From contig NZ_JAGTTN010000002.1 of assembly GCF_020682705.1 (NCBI RefSeq), forward strand, positions 496,001 to 560,000: DNA of 64,000 nt, written 5' to 3'. Shown in pieces: positions 17,502 to 27,839 of this stretch. Every line of letters begins with the position of its first letter. Position 1 is the stretch's first letter. The translations under genes were made by a program, and so were the position numbers. Origin of the DNA: Microbacterium allomyrinae. Its GTDB lineage: Bacteria; Actinomycetota; Actinomycetes; Actinomycetales; Microbacteriaceae. Under the pieces are notes generated by a model that was given only the letters and a program-made list of their open reading frames with translations, was not told where the DNA came from and searched no databases.

Positions 17502-20500
17502 ACGGATGCCTCGACCTTCGTCACCGCGACGGTGAAGTCGCCGCGGTTCGCGTAGGTATTCCCGGCGATCACCGCCTCGTAGTCCGCCGTCCCGTTCTCG
17601 CTGCCGGCACCCGCGAGCAGTTCGGCCAGCGGCGTGCGGACCGTGTACTGGACCGCCAGTGTCTCCCCTGCGACGTCGGCATCGCGGAATGCCGACGCGA
17701 CCGCGTCGCCATCGCTTGCATCCTCGAACAGCAGATTCAGCCGGATGCGGTCGCTCACGTCGAAGCCCGCCGCCTTGCGCGTGTCCTGAACGGCGCGGAT
17801 GATGTCGCGCGCGAGACCCTCCGCCTCGAGTTCGACCGTCGTGTTGGTATCGAGCAGGACGAAGCCGCCGCGGGTCTCGGCCGAGCCGAGCAATGCGATC
17901 GCTGTGCCCTCCTCGACGCCGCCCGCCTCGAGCGTGAGCTCGTATTCGCCGTCTTGCAGAGCGACACCGTCGACGACGACCACCCCGTCGCGCTCCTCCC
18001 AGACACCCGCCCGCGCACCCGCGATCACGTGCTGGACCTGCTTGCCCAGCCGCGGACCGGCGGCACGCGCATTGACGGTGAGGCGCCTGCTGATGCCGTA
18101 CCGCTGGGCGACGTCATCTACGAGCTCGACGAGCTCGACCTGCTTGACGTTCAACTCGTCGCGCAGAATGCCGTCGAACTGGGCGAGCGCACCGGCACCG
18201 GTCAGCGCCACCGTGAGTTTCGGCAGCGGGAGTCGTACGCGCTTGCCCTCGCGCTTGCGGAGCGCGTTCGCGACGCTCGACACCTCGCGGACGGCGTCCA
18301 TCGCCGCGCGGATGTCATCCGCCGCCGGGAACGCGTCGGCATCGGGCCAGTCCTGCAGGTGGACGCTGCGTCCGCCGGTGAGGCCGCGCCACACCTTCTC
18401 GGAGACGAGCGGGATGAGCGGGGCTGCGACGCGGGTGAGCGTCTCGAGCACCGTGTAAAGCGTGTCGAACGCCTCGGTGCTCGGGTCGGTTTCGCTCACA
18501 CCCACCCAGAACCGGTCGCGCGAGCGTCGGATGTACCAGTTGGTCAGAGCCTCGGCGAAGTCGCGGAGCTTCGCCGCGGCGAGCGTCGAGTCGAGTGCGT
18601 CGAGATCGGTCGCGACCTCGCGGACGAGGTCGCCCGTGAGTGCCAGGATGTAGCGGTCGAGGACATTCGTCGAATCCGTGCGCCACGACGCCTGATAGCC
18701 CTCGCCTCCCGCCGCGTTCGCGTACGTGGAGAAGAAGTACCAGGTGCTCCACAGCGGGAGCAGGAAGTCGCGGACTCCCGCGCGGATGCCCTCCTCGGTG
18801 ACGACGAGGTTCCCGCCGCGCAGCACCGAGCTCGACATCAGGAACCAGCGCATCGCATCCGACCCGTCGCGGTCGAACACCTCGCTCACGTCGGGGTAGT
18901 TCTGCAGCGACTTCGACATCTTCTGCCCGTCGCTGCCCAGCACGATGCCGTGGCACGACACGCCCGTGAACGCGGGACGATCGAACAGAGCGGTCGACAG
19001 CACGTGCATGACGTAGAACCAGCCACGGGTCTGTCCGATGTACTCGACGATGAAATCGGCCGGGGAGTGCGCGTCGAACCACTCGTGGTTCTCGAACGGG
19101 TAGTGCACCTGCGCGTAGGGCATCGACCCGGAGTCGAACCACACGTCGAACACGTCCTCGATCCGGCGCATGGTGCTCCGGCCTGTCGGGTCGTCGGGAT
19201 TCGGCCGGGTGAGGTCGTCGATGAACGGCCGGTGCAGGTCGACGTCGCCCGACGCGTTGACCGGCAGTCGGCCGAAATCGCGTTCGAGTTCTTCGAAGGA
19301 GCCGTACACGTCGATGCGCGGATACTCCGGGTCATCGCTCTTCCACACCGGGATCGGTGAGCCCCAGTAGCGGTTGCGGCTGATGGACCAGTCGCGCGCG
19401 CCCTCGAGCCACTTGCCGAACTGGCCGTGCTTGACGTTCTCCGGAACCCAGGTGATCTGCTCGTTGTTCTCGAGCAGGCGGTCTTTGATGTCGGTGACGC
19501 GAACGAACCAGCTCGATACCGCCCGGTAGATCAGCGGGTTGCGGCAGCGCCAGCAGTGCGGGTACGAGTGCTCGTAGCTCGCGAGACGCAGCAGGCGGCC
19601 GTTCTGGCGGAGGATGCGCACGAGGGGCGTGTTCGCGTCCATCCACAGCTCGCCGGCCACCTCGGTGACCTGCGGCAGGAAGCGTCCGCCGTCGTCGAGG
19701 CTCATGATGAGCGGGATGCCGGCGGCCTCGGTCACCCGCTGGTCGTCCTCACCGTAGGCCGGGGCCTGATGGACGATGCCGGTGCCGTCGGCCGTCGTGA
19801 CGTAGTCGTCGACGAGGATGCGCCATGCCGACGCCGTGTCCCAGGTCGCGGCATCCGCGTAGTAGTCGAAGAGCCGATCGTAGGTGACGTCCTGCAGCTG
19901 CGAGCCCAGGACGGTCTGCTCGACCGCCTCGCGGGCGGCCTCGGCGGACTCGTAGCCGAGATCCTTGGCGTAGCCGCCGAGAAGCTCTTCGGCGAGCAGG
20001 TACCGATGCGAGGTCGCCTCGACCGGGTCGTGCGCGGCGCCCGTGCCCGAACCCGTCGCAGGGTCGTGGTGGACATCGGCAGCGCCGTTCGGGCCGCCCG
20101 GGACGACGACGTAGCGGATGTCGGGACCGACGACGAGCGCGAGGTTGGTCGGCAGCGTCCACGGGGTCGTCGTCCAGGCGAGAGCCCGCACCGCGGTGAG
20201 CCCGAGAGCCTCGGCCTTCGCGCCCGTCAGCGGGAAGGTGACGGTGACGGAGGGATCCTGTCGCATCTTGTAGACGTCGTCGTCCATGCGAAGCTCGTGC
20301 GCCGAGAGCGGGGTCTCGTCGCGCCAGCAGTATGGGAGTACGCGGTATCCCTCGTACGCGAGCCCCTTGTCGTGAAGCGTCTTGAACGCCCAGAGCACGG
20401 ACTCCATGTACGACGGGTTGAGCGTCTTGTAGCCGCGTTCGAAGTCGACCCACCGTGCCTGGCGGGTGACGTAGTCCTCCCACTCATGGGTGTACGCGAG

Positions 20501-20920
20501 CACGGACTCGCGGGCTTTGTCGTTGAACGCGGCGACTCCCATCGCCTCGATCTCGCTCTTCTCCGTGATGCCGAGCTGCTTCATCGCCTCGAGCTCGGCC
20601 GGCAGGCCGTGCGTATCCCAGCCGAAGACGCGGTCCACCTTCTTGCCGCGCATGGTCTGGAAGCGCGGGAACAGATCCTTCGCGTACCCGGTGAGGAGGT
20701 GACCGTAGTGCGGCAGGCCGTTCGCGAACGGCGGGCCGTCGTAGAAGACCCACTCCTCGGCACCTTCGCGCTGATCGATGGATGCCCGGAAGGTCTGGTC
20801 CGCCTCCCAGAACGAGAGGGTCTCACGCTCGATCTCAGGAAAGCGGGGGCTCGGAACGACGGAGGCGGGCGCGGTATCGGCCGCGGGCCCGAAGGCGGAG
20901 GGGCGTGGGTAGGTCATCAT
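17498..20920 (-). CDS. ileS: isoleucyl-tRNA synthetase
   Basis: A 1140-aa class I synthetase that charges tRNA-Ile. Seen: [20 protein letters not shown] at about 59-78, where HYGH is the HIGH motif; the [16 protein letters not shown] segment near 665; the editing domain in between; and a long C-terminal tRNA-binding region. The length and motif style fit the long, eukaryote-like IleS found in actinobacteria (an inference; such enzymes are often less sensitive to mupirocin). Two ATGs stand next to each other at 20920. The gene is preceded by a T-box leader, so expression should respond to uncharged tRNA-Ile. Confidence 0.97.
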   Translation of the reverse strand: MMTYPRPSAFGPAADTAPASVVPSPRFPEIERETLSFWEADQTFRASIDQREGAEEWVFYDGPPFANGLPHYGHLLTGYAKDLFPRFQTMRGKKVDRVFGWDTHGLPAELEAMKQLGITEKSEIEAMGVAAFNDKARESVLAYTHEWEDYVTRQARWVDFERGYKTLNPSYMESVLWAFKTLHDKGLAYEGYRVLPYCWRDETPLSAHELRMDDDVYKMRQDPSVTVTFPLTGAKAEALGLTAVRALAWTTTPWTLPTNLALVVGPDIRYVVVPGGPNGAADVHHDPATGSGTGAAHDPVEATSHRYLLAEELLGGYAKDLGYESAEAAREAVEQTVLGSQLQDVTYDRLFDYYADAATWDTASAWRILVDDYVTTADGTGIVHQAPAYGEDDQRVTEAAGIPLIMSLDDGGRFLPQVTEVAGELWMDANTPLVRILRQNGRLLRLASYEHSYPHCWRCRNPLIYRAVSSWFVRVTDIKDRLLENNEQITWVPENVKHGQFGKWLEGARDWSISRNRYWGSPIPVWKSDDPEYPRIDVYGSFEELERDFGRLPVNASGDVDLHRPFIDDLTRPNPDDPTGRSTMRRIEDVFDVWFDSGSMPYAQVHYPFENHEWFDAHSPADFIVEYIGQTRGWFYVMHVLSTALFDRPAFTGVSCHGIVLGSDGQKMSKSLQNYPDVSEVFDRDGSDAMRWFLMSSSVLRGGNLVVTEEGIRAGVRDFLLPLWSTWYFFSTYANAAGGEGYQASWRTDSTNVLDRYILALTGDLVREVATDLDALDSTLAAAKLRDFAEALTNWYIRRSRDRFWVGVSETDPSTEAFDTLYTVLETLTRVAAPLIPLVSEKVWRGLTGGRSVHLQDWPDADAFPAADDIRAAMDAVREVSSVANALRKREGKRVRLPLPKLTVALTGAGALAQFDGILRDELNVKQVELVELVDDVAQRYGISRRLTVNARAAGPRLGKQVQHVIAGARAGVWEERDGVVVVDGVALQDGEYELTLEAGGVEEGTAIALLGSAETRGGFVLLDTNTTVELEAEGLARDIIRAVQDTRKAAGFDVSDRIRLNLLFEDASDGDAVASAFRDADVAGETLAVQYTVRTPLAELLAGAGSENGTADYEAVIAGNTYANRGDFTVAVTKVEASV

Positions 20921-21140
20921 CTCTCGCAGGTGCTCGCTCGTATGCTTCCTGCCGGGACGACACTGCCTGGATCGCTGACCAGGCGTACCGCGGTACCACC
21001 CTGCGTTGACGCCCGACCCCGTTCAGGATCAATTCGTCCGCTTTCACTGCGGCTGTGACGGGCCTGCCCCGCTCGGTTCTAATGAGGACTCGCATCCCGT
21101 TCTTCCGAGAGCTCCCCGGTGATGCCGGATCAGCGCTGCT
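20921..21140 (-). promoter_or_regulatory. T-box riboswitch leader of ileS, short stem I, probably translational
   Basis: On the minus strand the leader carries the T-box core GCAGGGTGGTACCGCGG (21004-20988), whose bulge pairs with the free end of uncharged tRNA. Further 5', a small hairpin CCGG-CATCA-CCGG (21128-21116) presents ATC, an isoleucine codon (21123-21121), as the likely specifier; the stem is far shorter than in Firmicutes. No run of Ts follows the T-box, and the ileS start lies ~65 nt downstream, so control of ribosome access is more likely than termination. Actinobacterial ileS T-boxes of this short-stem translational type are known. A TAGAAT hexamer at 21152-21147 is a candidate -10 for the leader. 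Confidence 0.88.
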
Positions 21141-21221
21141 GCATCGATTCTAGCGTGGTGGCGCATGGGGAATGCGGCTGGGCGATCCGCTGTTTATGGA
21201 CCCGTGCCAAGATTGAGCCCT

Positions 21222-22550
21222 GTGAGTTCCCCTGAAATGTCTGCGTCCACTTCGTCCCCGACCCGCCGCGTCGCCTGGGCATCCATGGTGGGCACCTCTC
21301 TGGAGTCCTTCGACTTCTACGTCTTCGCCTACTTCTCGGCGTTCTTCATCGGACCGCTGTTCTTCGAACCGCTCGGGGAGTTCGGCGGCTCGCTGCTGGC
21401 CTTCTCGACCGTCGCCGTCGCGTTCATCGTGCGCCCGATCGGTGCCGTGATCTTCGGCCACATGGGTGACCGCCTGGGACGCCGGACGACGCTGCTGTGG
21501 ACGGTCGGCATCATGGGCATCGCGACCGGCCTCATCGGCCTGCTCCCGACCTACGCGCAGGCGGGCTGGTTCGGAGCCGTGCTCCTCGTGCTGCTGCGCG
21601 TCGTCCAGGGGCTCTCGCTCGGAGGCGAATGGGGCGGTTCGATCCTCATCGCGACCGAGCACTCCGGACCGGTCAAGCGCGCCTTCTACGCGGCGATCCC
21701 GCAGCTCGGCTCGCCGGTCGGCTCGATCCTGTCGGCCACGCTGTTCATCGTCATGACGTTCGTGCTGCCCGCCGAGGAGCTCGCCGCGTGGGGCTGGCGG
21801 ATCCCCTTCCTCCTCGCGATCCCCCTGCTGGCGGTGTCGCTGTACCTGCGCTGGTCGATCAGCGAGACGCCCGTCTTCGAGGGCGTGGTCGCGGAGAAGC
21901 GCCGCGATGCGGTCCCGCTCGTCTCGCTGTTCCGTGCGCGCCCGGCAGCGATCCTCATCGCGATCGGTGCGGCGCTGCTCGGCATCGGGTCGTACTCGCT
22001 GATGAACACGTACACCGTCAATTACGGCGTCACGCAACTCGGGTTCAGCTTCCAGGATCTGCTCGTCGCCACGACGATCGGCGGCCTGCTGCAGCTGGTG
22101 ACGATCCCCCTCTTCGGTGCATTGGCCAACCGGATCGGATCGGCACGCGTCGTGATGTGGGGCGCGCTGGGCACGCTGTTGATCGCGTTCCCGATGTACT
22201 TCCTCCTGCAGTCCGCGACCTTCGGCATCCTTGTGGCGACGATGATCGTCGGCGGGATCCTGCCGACCATGTCGTGGGCGGCGCTCGGCGGGCTGATGAA
22301 CGATCTGTTCCCCGATCACTTCCGATACTCCGCGCTGTCGATCTCGTACGCCATCGCCGCCACCGTGAGCGGATTCATCCCGATCGTCACGCTCGCGATC
22401 GGCGGGGCCACCGACTTCGCGTGGTGGCACCCCGGCATCGTCCTCGCCGTGCTCTCGGCCGTCACGCTGCTGTCGGCGTGGTCGGCTTCGCGCCTCCCGG
22501 CCGAGCCCGAGCTCGCCTCGGCGCCCGAGACGGCGTCCGCGACGGTCTGA
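21222..22550 (+). CDS. MFS transporter, metabolite:H+ symporter (MHS) type
   Basis: A 442-aa major facilitator protein with 12 predicted helices. Seen: ASMVGTSLESFDFYVFAYFS in helix 1, the signature RPIGAVIFGHMGDRLGRRTTL between helices 2 and 3, and LRVVQGLSLGGEWGGS, which together mark the MHS subgroup (ProP, ShiA, KgtP relatives that import organic acids or osmolytes with protons). The substrate cannot be assigned. GTG 21222 is the likely start; ATG 21237 is also possible, and the frame opens at 21165. It is divergent from the ileS leader and followed by valS on the same strand. Confidence 0.88.
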   Translation: MSSPEMSASTSSPTRRVAWASMVGTSLESFDFYVFAYFSAFFIGPLFFEPLGEFGGSLLAFSTVAVAFIVRPIGAVIFGHMGDRLGRRTTLLWTVGIMGIATGLIGLLPTYAQAGWFGAVLLVLLRVVQGLSLGGEWGGSILIATEHSGPVKRAFYAAIPQLGSPVGSILSATLFIVMTFVLPAEELAAWGWRIPFLLAIPLLAVSLYLRWSISETPVFEGVVAEKRRDAVPLVSLFRARPAAILIAIGAALLGIGSYSLMNTYTVNYGVTQLGFSFQDLLVATTIGGLLQLVTIPLFGALANRIGSARVVMWGALGTLLIAFPMYFLLQSATFGILVATMIVGGILPTMSWAALGGLMNDLFPDHFRYSALSISYAIAATVSGFIPIVTLAIGGATDFAWWHPGIVLAVLSAVTLLSAWSASRLPAEPELASAPETASATV

Positions 22551-22655
22551 CGCGGCACGATCGTCGGGAACGGCGGATGCCCCGGGTAGAATCGATCGGC
22601 ATCCCACACTCAGGCACGCTCACACAGTGCCGCACATATCGAACGAGGAGACCTG

Positions 22656-25253
22656 ATGGCCGACGCGATCATTCCCGACAAGCCCGCACTCGAGGGTCTC
22701 GAATCCAAGTGGGATGAGGCGTGGAGCGCGCAGGGCACGTACCTGTTCGACCGTGCTCGTGCCGCCGAAGTCGGCAAGTCGGGCATCTTCTCGGTCGACA
22801 CTCCGCCGCCCACCGCGTCGGGAAGCCTGCACATCGGGCACGTCTTCAGCTACACGCACACCGACGTGAAGGTGCGCTTCGAGCGCATGCGCGGAAAGAC
22901 CGTCTTCTATCCGATGGGGTGGGACGACAACGGCCTTCCGACCGAGCGTCGCGTGCAGAACTACTACGGCGTGCGGTGCGACCCGTCGCTGCCGTACGAC
23001 GCCGGATTCACGCCCCCCTTCGAGGGCGGCGACAACAAGTCCAGCCGTGCCGCCGACCAGATCCCCGTCAGCCGGCGCAACTTCATCGAGTTGTGCGAGC
23101 GGCTGACCGTCGAGGACGAGAAGCACTTCGAGGCGCTGTGGCGCTCGCTCGGGCTGAGCGTGGACTGGACCCAGACCTATCGCACGATCTCGGACGACAC
23201 CATCCGCACGAGCCAGCTGGCATTCCTGCGCAACCTCGAGCGTGGCGAGGCCTACCAGGATCTCGCCCCCACTCTCTGGGACATCGACTTCCGCACGGCG
23301 GTCGCGCAGGCCGAGCTCGAGGACCGCGACCAGCAGGCCGCCTATCACCGCCTCTCGTTCCCCTTCGCCGATGGGTCGGGCTCGATCGACATCGAGACGA
23401 CACGTCCCGAGCTCCTTCCCGCGTGCGTGGCCCTCGTCACCCACCCAGAGGGCCCGCACAAGGACCTCATCGGCACCAGGATCCGCACGCCCTTCTTCGG
23501 CACAGAGATCGAGGTGCACGGCCACCACCTCGCCCAGGCCGACAAGGGCACGGGCGTCGCGATGGTGTGCACGTTCGGCGATGTGACCGACATCGTGTGG
23601 TGGCGGGAGCTTCGCCGCACCGACGGATCGAACCTTCCCAACTTCACGACGATCGGGATCGACGGGCGTTTCCTCGCCGATGCGCCGGCGGGTGTCGGCA
23701 GCGCCGACGCCGGCGCCTGGTACGTCGACCAGCTCGCGGGCAAGACGGTGTTCAGCGCGCGCAAGGCGATCGTCGAGAAGCTGACCGAGACCGGCGACAT
23801 GCTCGAGGTGTCCAAACCGTTCACGCACGTCGTGAAGTTCTACGAGAAGGGCGACCGCCCGCTCGAGATCGTGTCGACCCGCCAGTGGTACATCCGCAAC
23901 GGTGCCCGCGACCAGGCGCTGCGTGACAAGCTCATCGGCTTCGGCAAGGCGATGTCGTGGCATCCGGACTTCATGCGGGTGCGCTACGAGAACTGGGTCG
24001 GCGGGCTCACCGGCGACTGGCTCGTCTCGCGCCAGCGGTTCTTCGGTGTGCCCATTCCTCTGTGGTACGCGCTCGACGAGAACGGCGAGCGGGACTACAG
24101 CCGCGTGCTCACTCCCGATGCCGCGCTCCTGCCGGTCGACCCGAGCACCGATGCGCCGGCGGGATACACCGAGGACCAGCGCGGCGTTCCGGGCGGCTTC
24201 GACGGAGAGAACGACATCTTCGACACCTGGGCGACCTCGTCGCTCACCCCGCAGCTCGCCGGCGGCTGGGAACGCGACCCCGAGCTGTGGAACCTCGTCG
24301 CGCCGTTCGACCTGCGCCCGCAGGGCCAGGACATCATCCGCACGTGGCTGTTCTCGACGATGCTCCGAAGCGTCCTCGAAGACGACCGCGCGCCGTGGAC
24401 GGATGCCGCTCTTTCGGGCTTCATCGTCGACCCCGACCGCAAGAAGATGTCGAAGTCGAAGGGCAACGTCGTCACACCCGCCGATGTCCTCGCCCAGCAC
24501 GGGTCGGATGCGGTGCGGTATTGGGCCGCATCCAGCCGCCTCGGCACGGACGCCGCGTTCGATCCGCAGAACCCCACGCAGATCAAGATCGGCCGACGCC
24601 TCGCGATCAAGGTGCTCAACGCCGCCAAGTTCGTGCTGTCGTTCCCGGTGCCCGAAGGCGCGCAGGTGACGCACGCGCTGGATGCATCCATGCTCACGAC
24701 TCTCGACGGCGTCGTGCGTGACGCGACTCGCGCGATCGAGTCGTACGACCACGCCCGCGCACTCGAGATCGCCGAATCATTCTTCTGGACGTTCTGCGAC
24801 GACTACCTCGAGCTCGTGAAGGAGCGCGCCTACAACCAGACCGACGTCGGGCAGGCCTCTGCGGCGCTCGCGCTGCGCACGGCGCTGTCGACTCTGCTGC
24901 GTCTGTTCGCCCCGGTACTCGTTTTCGCGGCCGAGGAGTCGTGGTCGTGGTTCAACGAGGGATCTGTCCACACCGCTGCGTGGCCCGACACCCTCGGCAT
25001 CGAGGGCGATCCGGCCGTGCTAACGGTCGTCGGCGAGGCGCTGATCGGCATCCGTCGCGCGAAGACCGAGGCGAAGGCATCGCAGAAGACTCCGGTCTCC
25101 CGCGTGACGATCGCCGGGCCTGCGGCATCCCTCGAGGCGCTTCGGCTCGCGGAAGGCGACCTCAAGGCCGTCGGCCGCATCTCCGAGATCTTGTACGCGG
25201 ATGCCGATGCCCTCGCGGTCACCGACATCGAACTCGCCCAGCAGGAGGCCTGA
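22656..25253 (+). CDS. valS: valyl-tRNA synthetase
   Basis: An 865-aa class I synthetase for tRNA-Val. Seen: PPTASGSLHIGH at about 51-62 (HIGH), YPMGWDDNGLPTERR, the editing domain with ETTRPELLPACVALV, FDTWATSSLTPQ, and RKKMSKSKGNVVTP near 597 (KMSKS). It ends soon after the anticodon-binding domain with no long C-terminal coiled-coil arm, so it belongs to the shorter ValS subgroup rather than the E. coli type (951 aa). A TAGAAT hexamer at 22587-22592 is a likely -10, giving a ~60-nt leader; GAGGAGACCTG precedes the ATG. No T-box is present here. Confidence 0.96.
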   Translation: MADAIIPDKPALEGLESKWDEAWSAQGTYLFDRARAAEVGKSGIFSVDTPPPTASGSLHIGHVFSYTHTDVKVRFERMRGKTVFYPMGWDDNGLPTERRVQNYYGVRCDPSLPYDAGFTPPFEGGDNKSSRAADQIPVSRRNFIELCERLTVEDEKHFEALWRSLGLSVDWTQTYRTISDDTIRTSQLAFLRNLERGEAYQDLAPTLWDIDFRTAVAQAELEDRDQQAAYHRLSFPFADGSGSIDIETTRPELLPACVALVTHPEGPHKDLIGTRIRTPFFGTEIEVHGHHLAQADKGTGVAMVCTFGDVTDIVWWRELRRTDGSNLPNFTTIGIDGRFLADAPAGVGSADAGAWYVDQLAGKTVFSARKAIVEKLTETGDMLEVSKPFTHVVKFYEKGDRPLEIVSTRQWYIRNGARDQALRDKLIGFGKAMSWHPDFMRVRYENWVGGLTGDWLVSRQRFFGVPIPLWYALDENGERDYSRVLTPDAALLPVDPSTDAPAGYTEDQRGVPGGFDGENDIFDTWATSSLTPQLAGGWERDPELWNLVAPFDLRPQGQDIIRTWLFSTMLRSVLEDDRAPWTDAALSGFIVDPDRKKMSKSKGNVVTPADVLAQHGSDAVRYWAASSRLGTDAAFDPQNPTQIKIGRRLAIKVLNAAKFVLSFPVPEGAQVTHALDASMLTTLDGVVRDATRAIESYDHARALEIAESFFWTFCDDYLELVKERAYNQTDVGQASAALALRTALSTLLRLFAPVLVFAAEESWSWFNEGSVHTAAWPDTLGIEGDPAVLTVVGEALIGIRRAKTEAKASQKTPVSRVTIAGPAASLEALRLAEGDLKAVGRISEILYADADALAVTDIELAQQEA

Positions 25254-25254
25254 C

Positions 25255-25503
25255 ATGCAACTCGGCACCCGCTGGACCTCGGGCGATGAGCCGCCCCGGG
25301 CCGTCCCCGAGGCGCTCGGGCGAGGCATCCGCGATGTCGACGCCGCCGTGCCGGACGACGGACTCGGCCAGCCGCGCCCCCGCTGGACCCTCACATGGCT
25401 CGAGGGCAGGCCGATCGCGGAACTCGACACCGGCGTGATCGTCACCCTCGACGACGACGGCGAGCCGGTCGTCCGCCACGACGTGGACGACGAGTTCGCC
25501 TAG
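25255..25503 (+). CDS. small acidic protein of unknown function downstream of valS
   Basis: An 82-aa protein starting at an ATG one base after the valS stop (TGACATG), so very likely co-translated. It is acidic, rich in Asp, Glu and Pro, and ends in DDDGEPVVRHDVDDEFA. The middle segment RPRWTLTWLEGRPIAELDTG looks like a small beta-rich fold. No domain is recognised and there is no membrane segment. It is convergent with the MFS gene 38 nt away. Confidence 0.7.
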   Translation: MQLGTRWTSGDEPPRAVPEALGRGIRDVDAAVPDDGLGQPRPRWTLTWLEGRPIAELDTGVIVTLDDDGEPVVRHDVDDEFA

Positions 25504-25541
25504 ACCTGGTGCGTGGCGCGTACAGATGCTCGCCGCCGTCA

Positions 25542-26885
25542 TCAGTCCTGGTCGACCCCGGCCTCGGCTCCTGCACGGCGCGTGCCCACGATCAGGAGCC
25601 TCGCGCCGCACGCCGTGGCGACCAGGATCAGGATGCCGGCGATCACGAACGGCAGTCGGAGGTCGGCGCGCGCCACCCAGCCGCCGAGAAGCGTCGCGAT
25701 CGGGAAGATGCCCCACGTGAACATCCGGATGATGCCGAGGACGCGACCGAAGAGGTGCGGCGGCACGATCTGCTGACGCAGGGCGCCCCAGGGGACGTTC
25801 CAGACCGAGATCGAGAAGGCTCCGAGCGCATACGCGGCGCTTGCGCTGAAGACCTCGGGGGCGAGCCCGGTGAGGCCGAGCCCGACCGCGGCGCCGATGT
25901 TCGCGGCGAGCATGACGGGGCCCCGGCCGAACCGTTCGACGAGGCGGGACGCCACGAGTGACCCGAGGAGGGCGCCCACGCCGACCCCGGCAGTGACGAA
26001 TCCGATCGCGGCGGGTGCGACACCCAGGTCGTCGAGGAAGTACAGGATCGTGGCGGCCTGCGCGAACGAGAGTGCGCTGCCGACCAACGCGGTGTACAGC
26101 ACCATCGAGCGGAGGTAGCGGTTGTGCCACAGGTACGAGATCGCCTCGCGCGCGGTGACCCTGCTCGAGGGCTGCGGCACAGGAACCGGTGTCGCGGCCG
26201 TACCGGGTGCGACATCCGGTGCATCCGTGTCCGACGCCTCGTCGGCTCGCCGGAGTGGGCGCGCGGCAGACAGCGGCAGCAGCAACGCGAGCACGATCGG
26301 GATGACGTAGCCCGCCGACCCGACCCACAGCGGCAGTGCGAGCGACACCGCGAAGAGCACGCCCGCGATCGGCTGAGCGACGAACATGTCGATGGTGACC
26401 TGGGCCGCCTGCATCCGCCCGTTCGCGCGGTCGAGCTGCCGTCTCGTGACGACCCCGGGAATGACGGCATTGGTCGCATTGTCGAACAGCGTCTCGCCGA
26501 GTCCGAAGACCAGCGTGCCGACGAACAGCGCCCACAGCTCGAGCGTCCCCGTCGCCGTGAGGATCGCGAGCCACAGTGCCACCGCGCCCCGGATGGTGTT
26601 CGCCGCTGCCATGATGACGCGTCGATCGAAGCGGTCGACGATCATGCCGGCGGGCAGGCCGAAGATGAGCCACGGCAGGAACGCCAGGGCGCCGATGACC
26701 GAGATCGCCAGCGGATCGCGCGTGAGCGTCGTCGCGATGAGCGGCACGGCGGTTCGACCGAGGCCGTCGGCGAGGTTGCTGAATGCCGCCGCGGTCCAGA
26801 GCTTTGCGAAGTCGCGGCCGAGCGGAGTCTTCTTCCGCGCCGCCCGAGCGTCGATCGCGTCCGTGACGTCGACCCTGCTGCTCAT
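25542..26885 (-). CDS. MFS transporter, drug-efflux type
   Basis: A 447-aa major facilitator protein with about 12 helices and a long cytoplasmic loop (about 210-250, rich in Asp, Ala, Pro) in the middle. Seen: [20 protein letters not shown] at the start and the loop 2-3 motif [17 protein letters not shown], typical of the MFS_3/enterobactin-exporter-like group. It is the last gene of an operon with an ArsR-like regulator and a 76-aa protein (both junctions ATGA), so it is probably an exporter induced by whatever ligand the regulator senses. Substrate unknown. Confidence 0.88.
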   Translation of the reverse strand: MSSRVDVTDAIDARAARKKTPLGRDFAKLWTAAAFSNLADGLGRTAVPLIATTLTRDPLAISVIGALAFLPWLIFGLPAGMIVDRFDRRVIMAAANTIRGAVALWLAILTATGTLELWALFVGTLVFGLGETLFDNATNAVIPGVVTRRQLDRANGRMQAAQVTIDMFVAQPIAGVLFAVSLALPLWVGSAGYVIPIVLALLLPLSAARPLRRADEASDTDAPDVAPGTAATPVPVPQPSSRVTAREAISYLWHNRYLRSMVLYTALVGSALSFAQAATILYFLDDLGVAPAAIGFVTAGVGVGALLGSLVASRLVERFGRGPVMLAANIGAAVGLGLTGLAPEVFSASAAYALGAFSISVWNVPWGALRQQIVPPHLFGRVLGIIRMFTWGIFPIATLLGGWVARADLRLPFVIAGILILVATACGARLLIVGTRRAGAEAGVDQD

Positions 26886-27112
26886 CGCGGGATCATGCCC
26901 ATCACACCGCGAGCCTCGGCGTCGCGGCGGGCCAGCGCGAAGGCTGCCTGCACCGTGAGCGCTTGGCGCCCGACTGCGCCGGTGCGGCGTTCGAGACGTG
27001 TCACGACGAAGGCGTCGAGGGCCGAGGCGGTGCGCAGCAGCGTGCGCTCGAACGGGGTGACACGGGCGCGGGAGCCCGGTGCCGAGACATACTGCGTCGC
27101 GATGGCGGTCAT
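26882..27112 (-). CDS. small basic protein between an ArsR-like regulator and an MFS exporter
   Basis: A 76-aa protein that I do not recognise. It is basic and Ala/Arg-rich, largely helical in character ([38 protein letters not shown]), with no membrane segment or cysteine. Its ATG overlaps the regulator's stop (ATGA) and its own stop overlaps the MFS start (ATGA), so translation of all three genes is coupled. The two overlaps argue strongly that it is a real gene. A role as an accessory to the exporter or regulator is inference only. Confidence 0.75.
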   Translation of the reverse strand: MTAIATQYVSAPGSRARVTPFERTLLRTASALDAFVVTRLERRTGAVGRQALTVQAAFALARRDAEARGVMGMIPR

Positions 27113-27747
27113 GGCTGTCCTCCTAGCTCGGGGAGCGGGAACAGGTCGGCCCGGATGGTGACGGGACGCACGTTCTCGCCGGTCTGATTGCGGTTCTGAT
27201 CCACGGCCTCGTCGATCAAGGCCATGATCTTCAGCGAGAGCTCTTTGCTCTGCTGGGGAGTCAGGTGCGCGGTGGCGGTGGAGATGAGCGTGCCCTCCTG
27301 CCATTGCTCGTCCTCCCCGCCGATGCCGCGGTTGACGAAGTCGAGGAGCTGATCGTTGCGGCCTCGCAGGAACTCGTTCATGACCACCTGCGTGGCGGCA
27401 CGGCCGGCCGGAGTGGTCATGGCATCGGGGTTCGCGAAGGACACGCCGCCGATGGGCCGCTCCCACCACCGCTCACGGCCGGTGCCGCGATCGGCGGCCT
27501 CGCGGATGAGGTCGTGCTTGGCGAGCGCGCGCAGGTGATAGCTGGTCGAGCCGCTGGACTCCCCGAGCCGCTCGGCGAGCGTGCTGGCTGTCTGCGGACC
27601 GTATTGGCTGAGGATGTCGTAGATCTTCACCCGGAGCGGGTGCGCAAGGGCCCGCAACGCCCCCGAGTCGAGTACGCGATCCCGATCGTGACGCTTCCCT
27701 TCGTGGGCCCGCGCGTCCGCCGGTTCATCGATCTCGTTGCCTGGCAT
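27109..27747 (-). CDS. ArsR-like winged-helix transcriptional regulator
   Basis: A 212-aa DNA-binding protein. The HTH lies at about residues 27-82: [40 protein letters not shown] and [12 protein letters not shown], typical of the ArsR/HTH_20 group. After the wing comes [12 protein letters not shown] and a ~110-residue C-terminal region of the kind seen in large actinobacterial ArsR-like regulators next to MFS genes. There is no CXC metal site, so it is not an arsenic sensor. ATG 27747 is preferred over the frame opening at 27768. It likely represses its own operon through the TTTGCAAA-type dyads just upstream. Confidence 0.85.
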   Translation of the reverse strand: MPGNEIDEPADARAHEGKRHDRDRVLDSGALRALAHPLRVKIYDILSQYGPQTASTLAERLGESSGSTSYHLRALAKHDLIREAADRGTGRERWWERPIGGVSFANPDAMTTPAGRAATQVVMNEFLRGRNDQLLDFVNRGIGGEDEQWQEGTLISTATAHLTPQQSKELSLKIMALIDEAVDQNRNQTGENVRPVTIRADLFPLPELGGQP

Positions 27748-27764
27748 GCTCTCAGAATAGCCCT

Positions 27765-27797
27765 GCAAAGAACTCTTTGCAAGGATTCGTTTGCAAA
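27765..27797. promoter_or_regulatory. candidate operator with two TTTGCAAA-type dyads
   Basis: A palindrome GCAAAG-AACT-CTTTGC (27765-27780) lies 18 nt upstream of the regulator start, and a second dyad TTTGCAAA (27790-27797) follows 10 nt further. Both share the TTGCAAA half-site. They sit in the gap between the ArsR-like operon (minus) and the M3 peptidase gene (plus), which fits autoregulation and possibly control of the peptidase. Confidence 0.5.
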
Positions 27798-27839
27798 CAG
27801 ATCTCGGTACCTGGTTGACGCGACACTAGGCTTGTCGCC

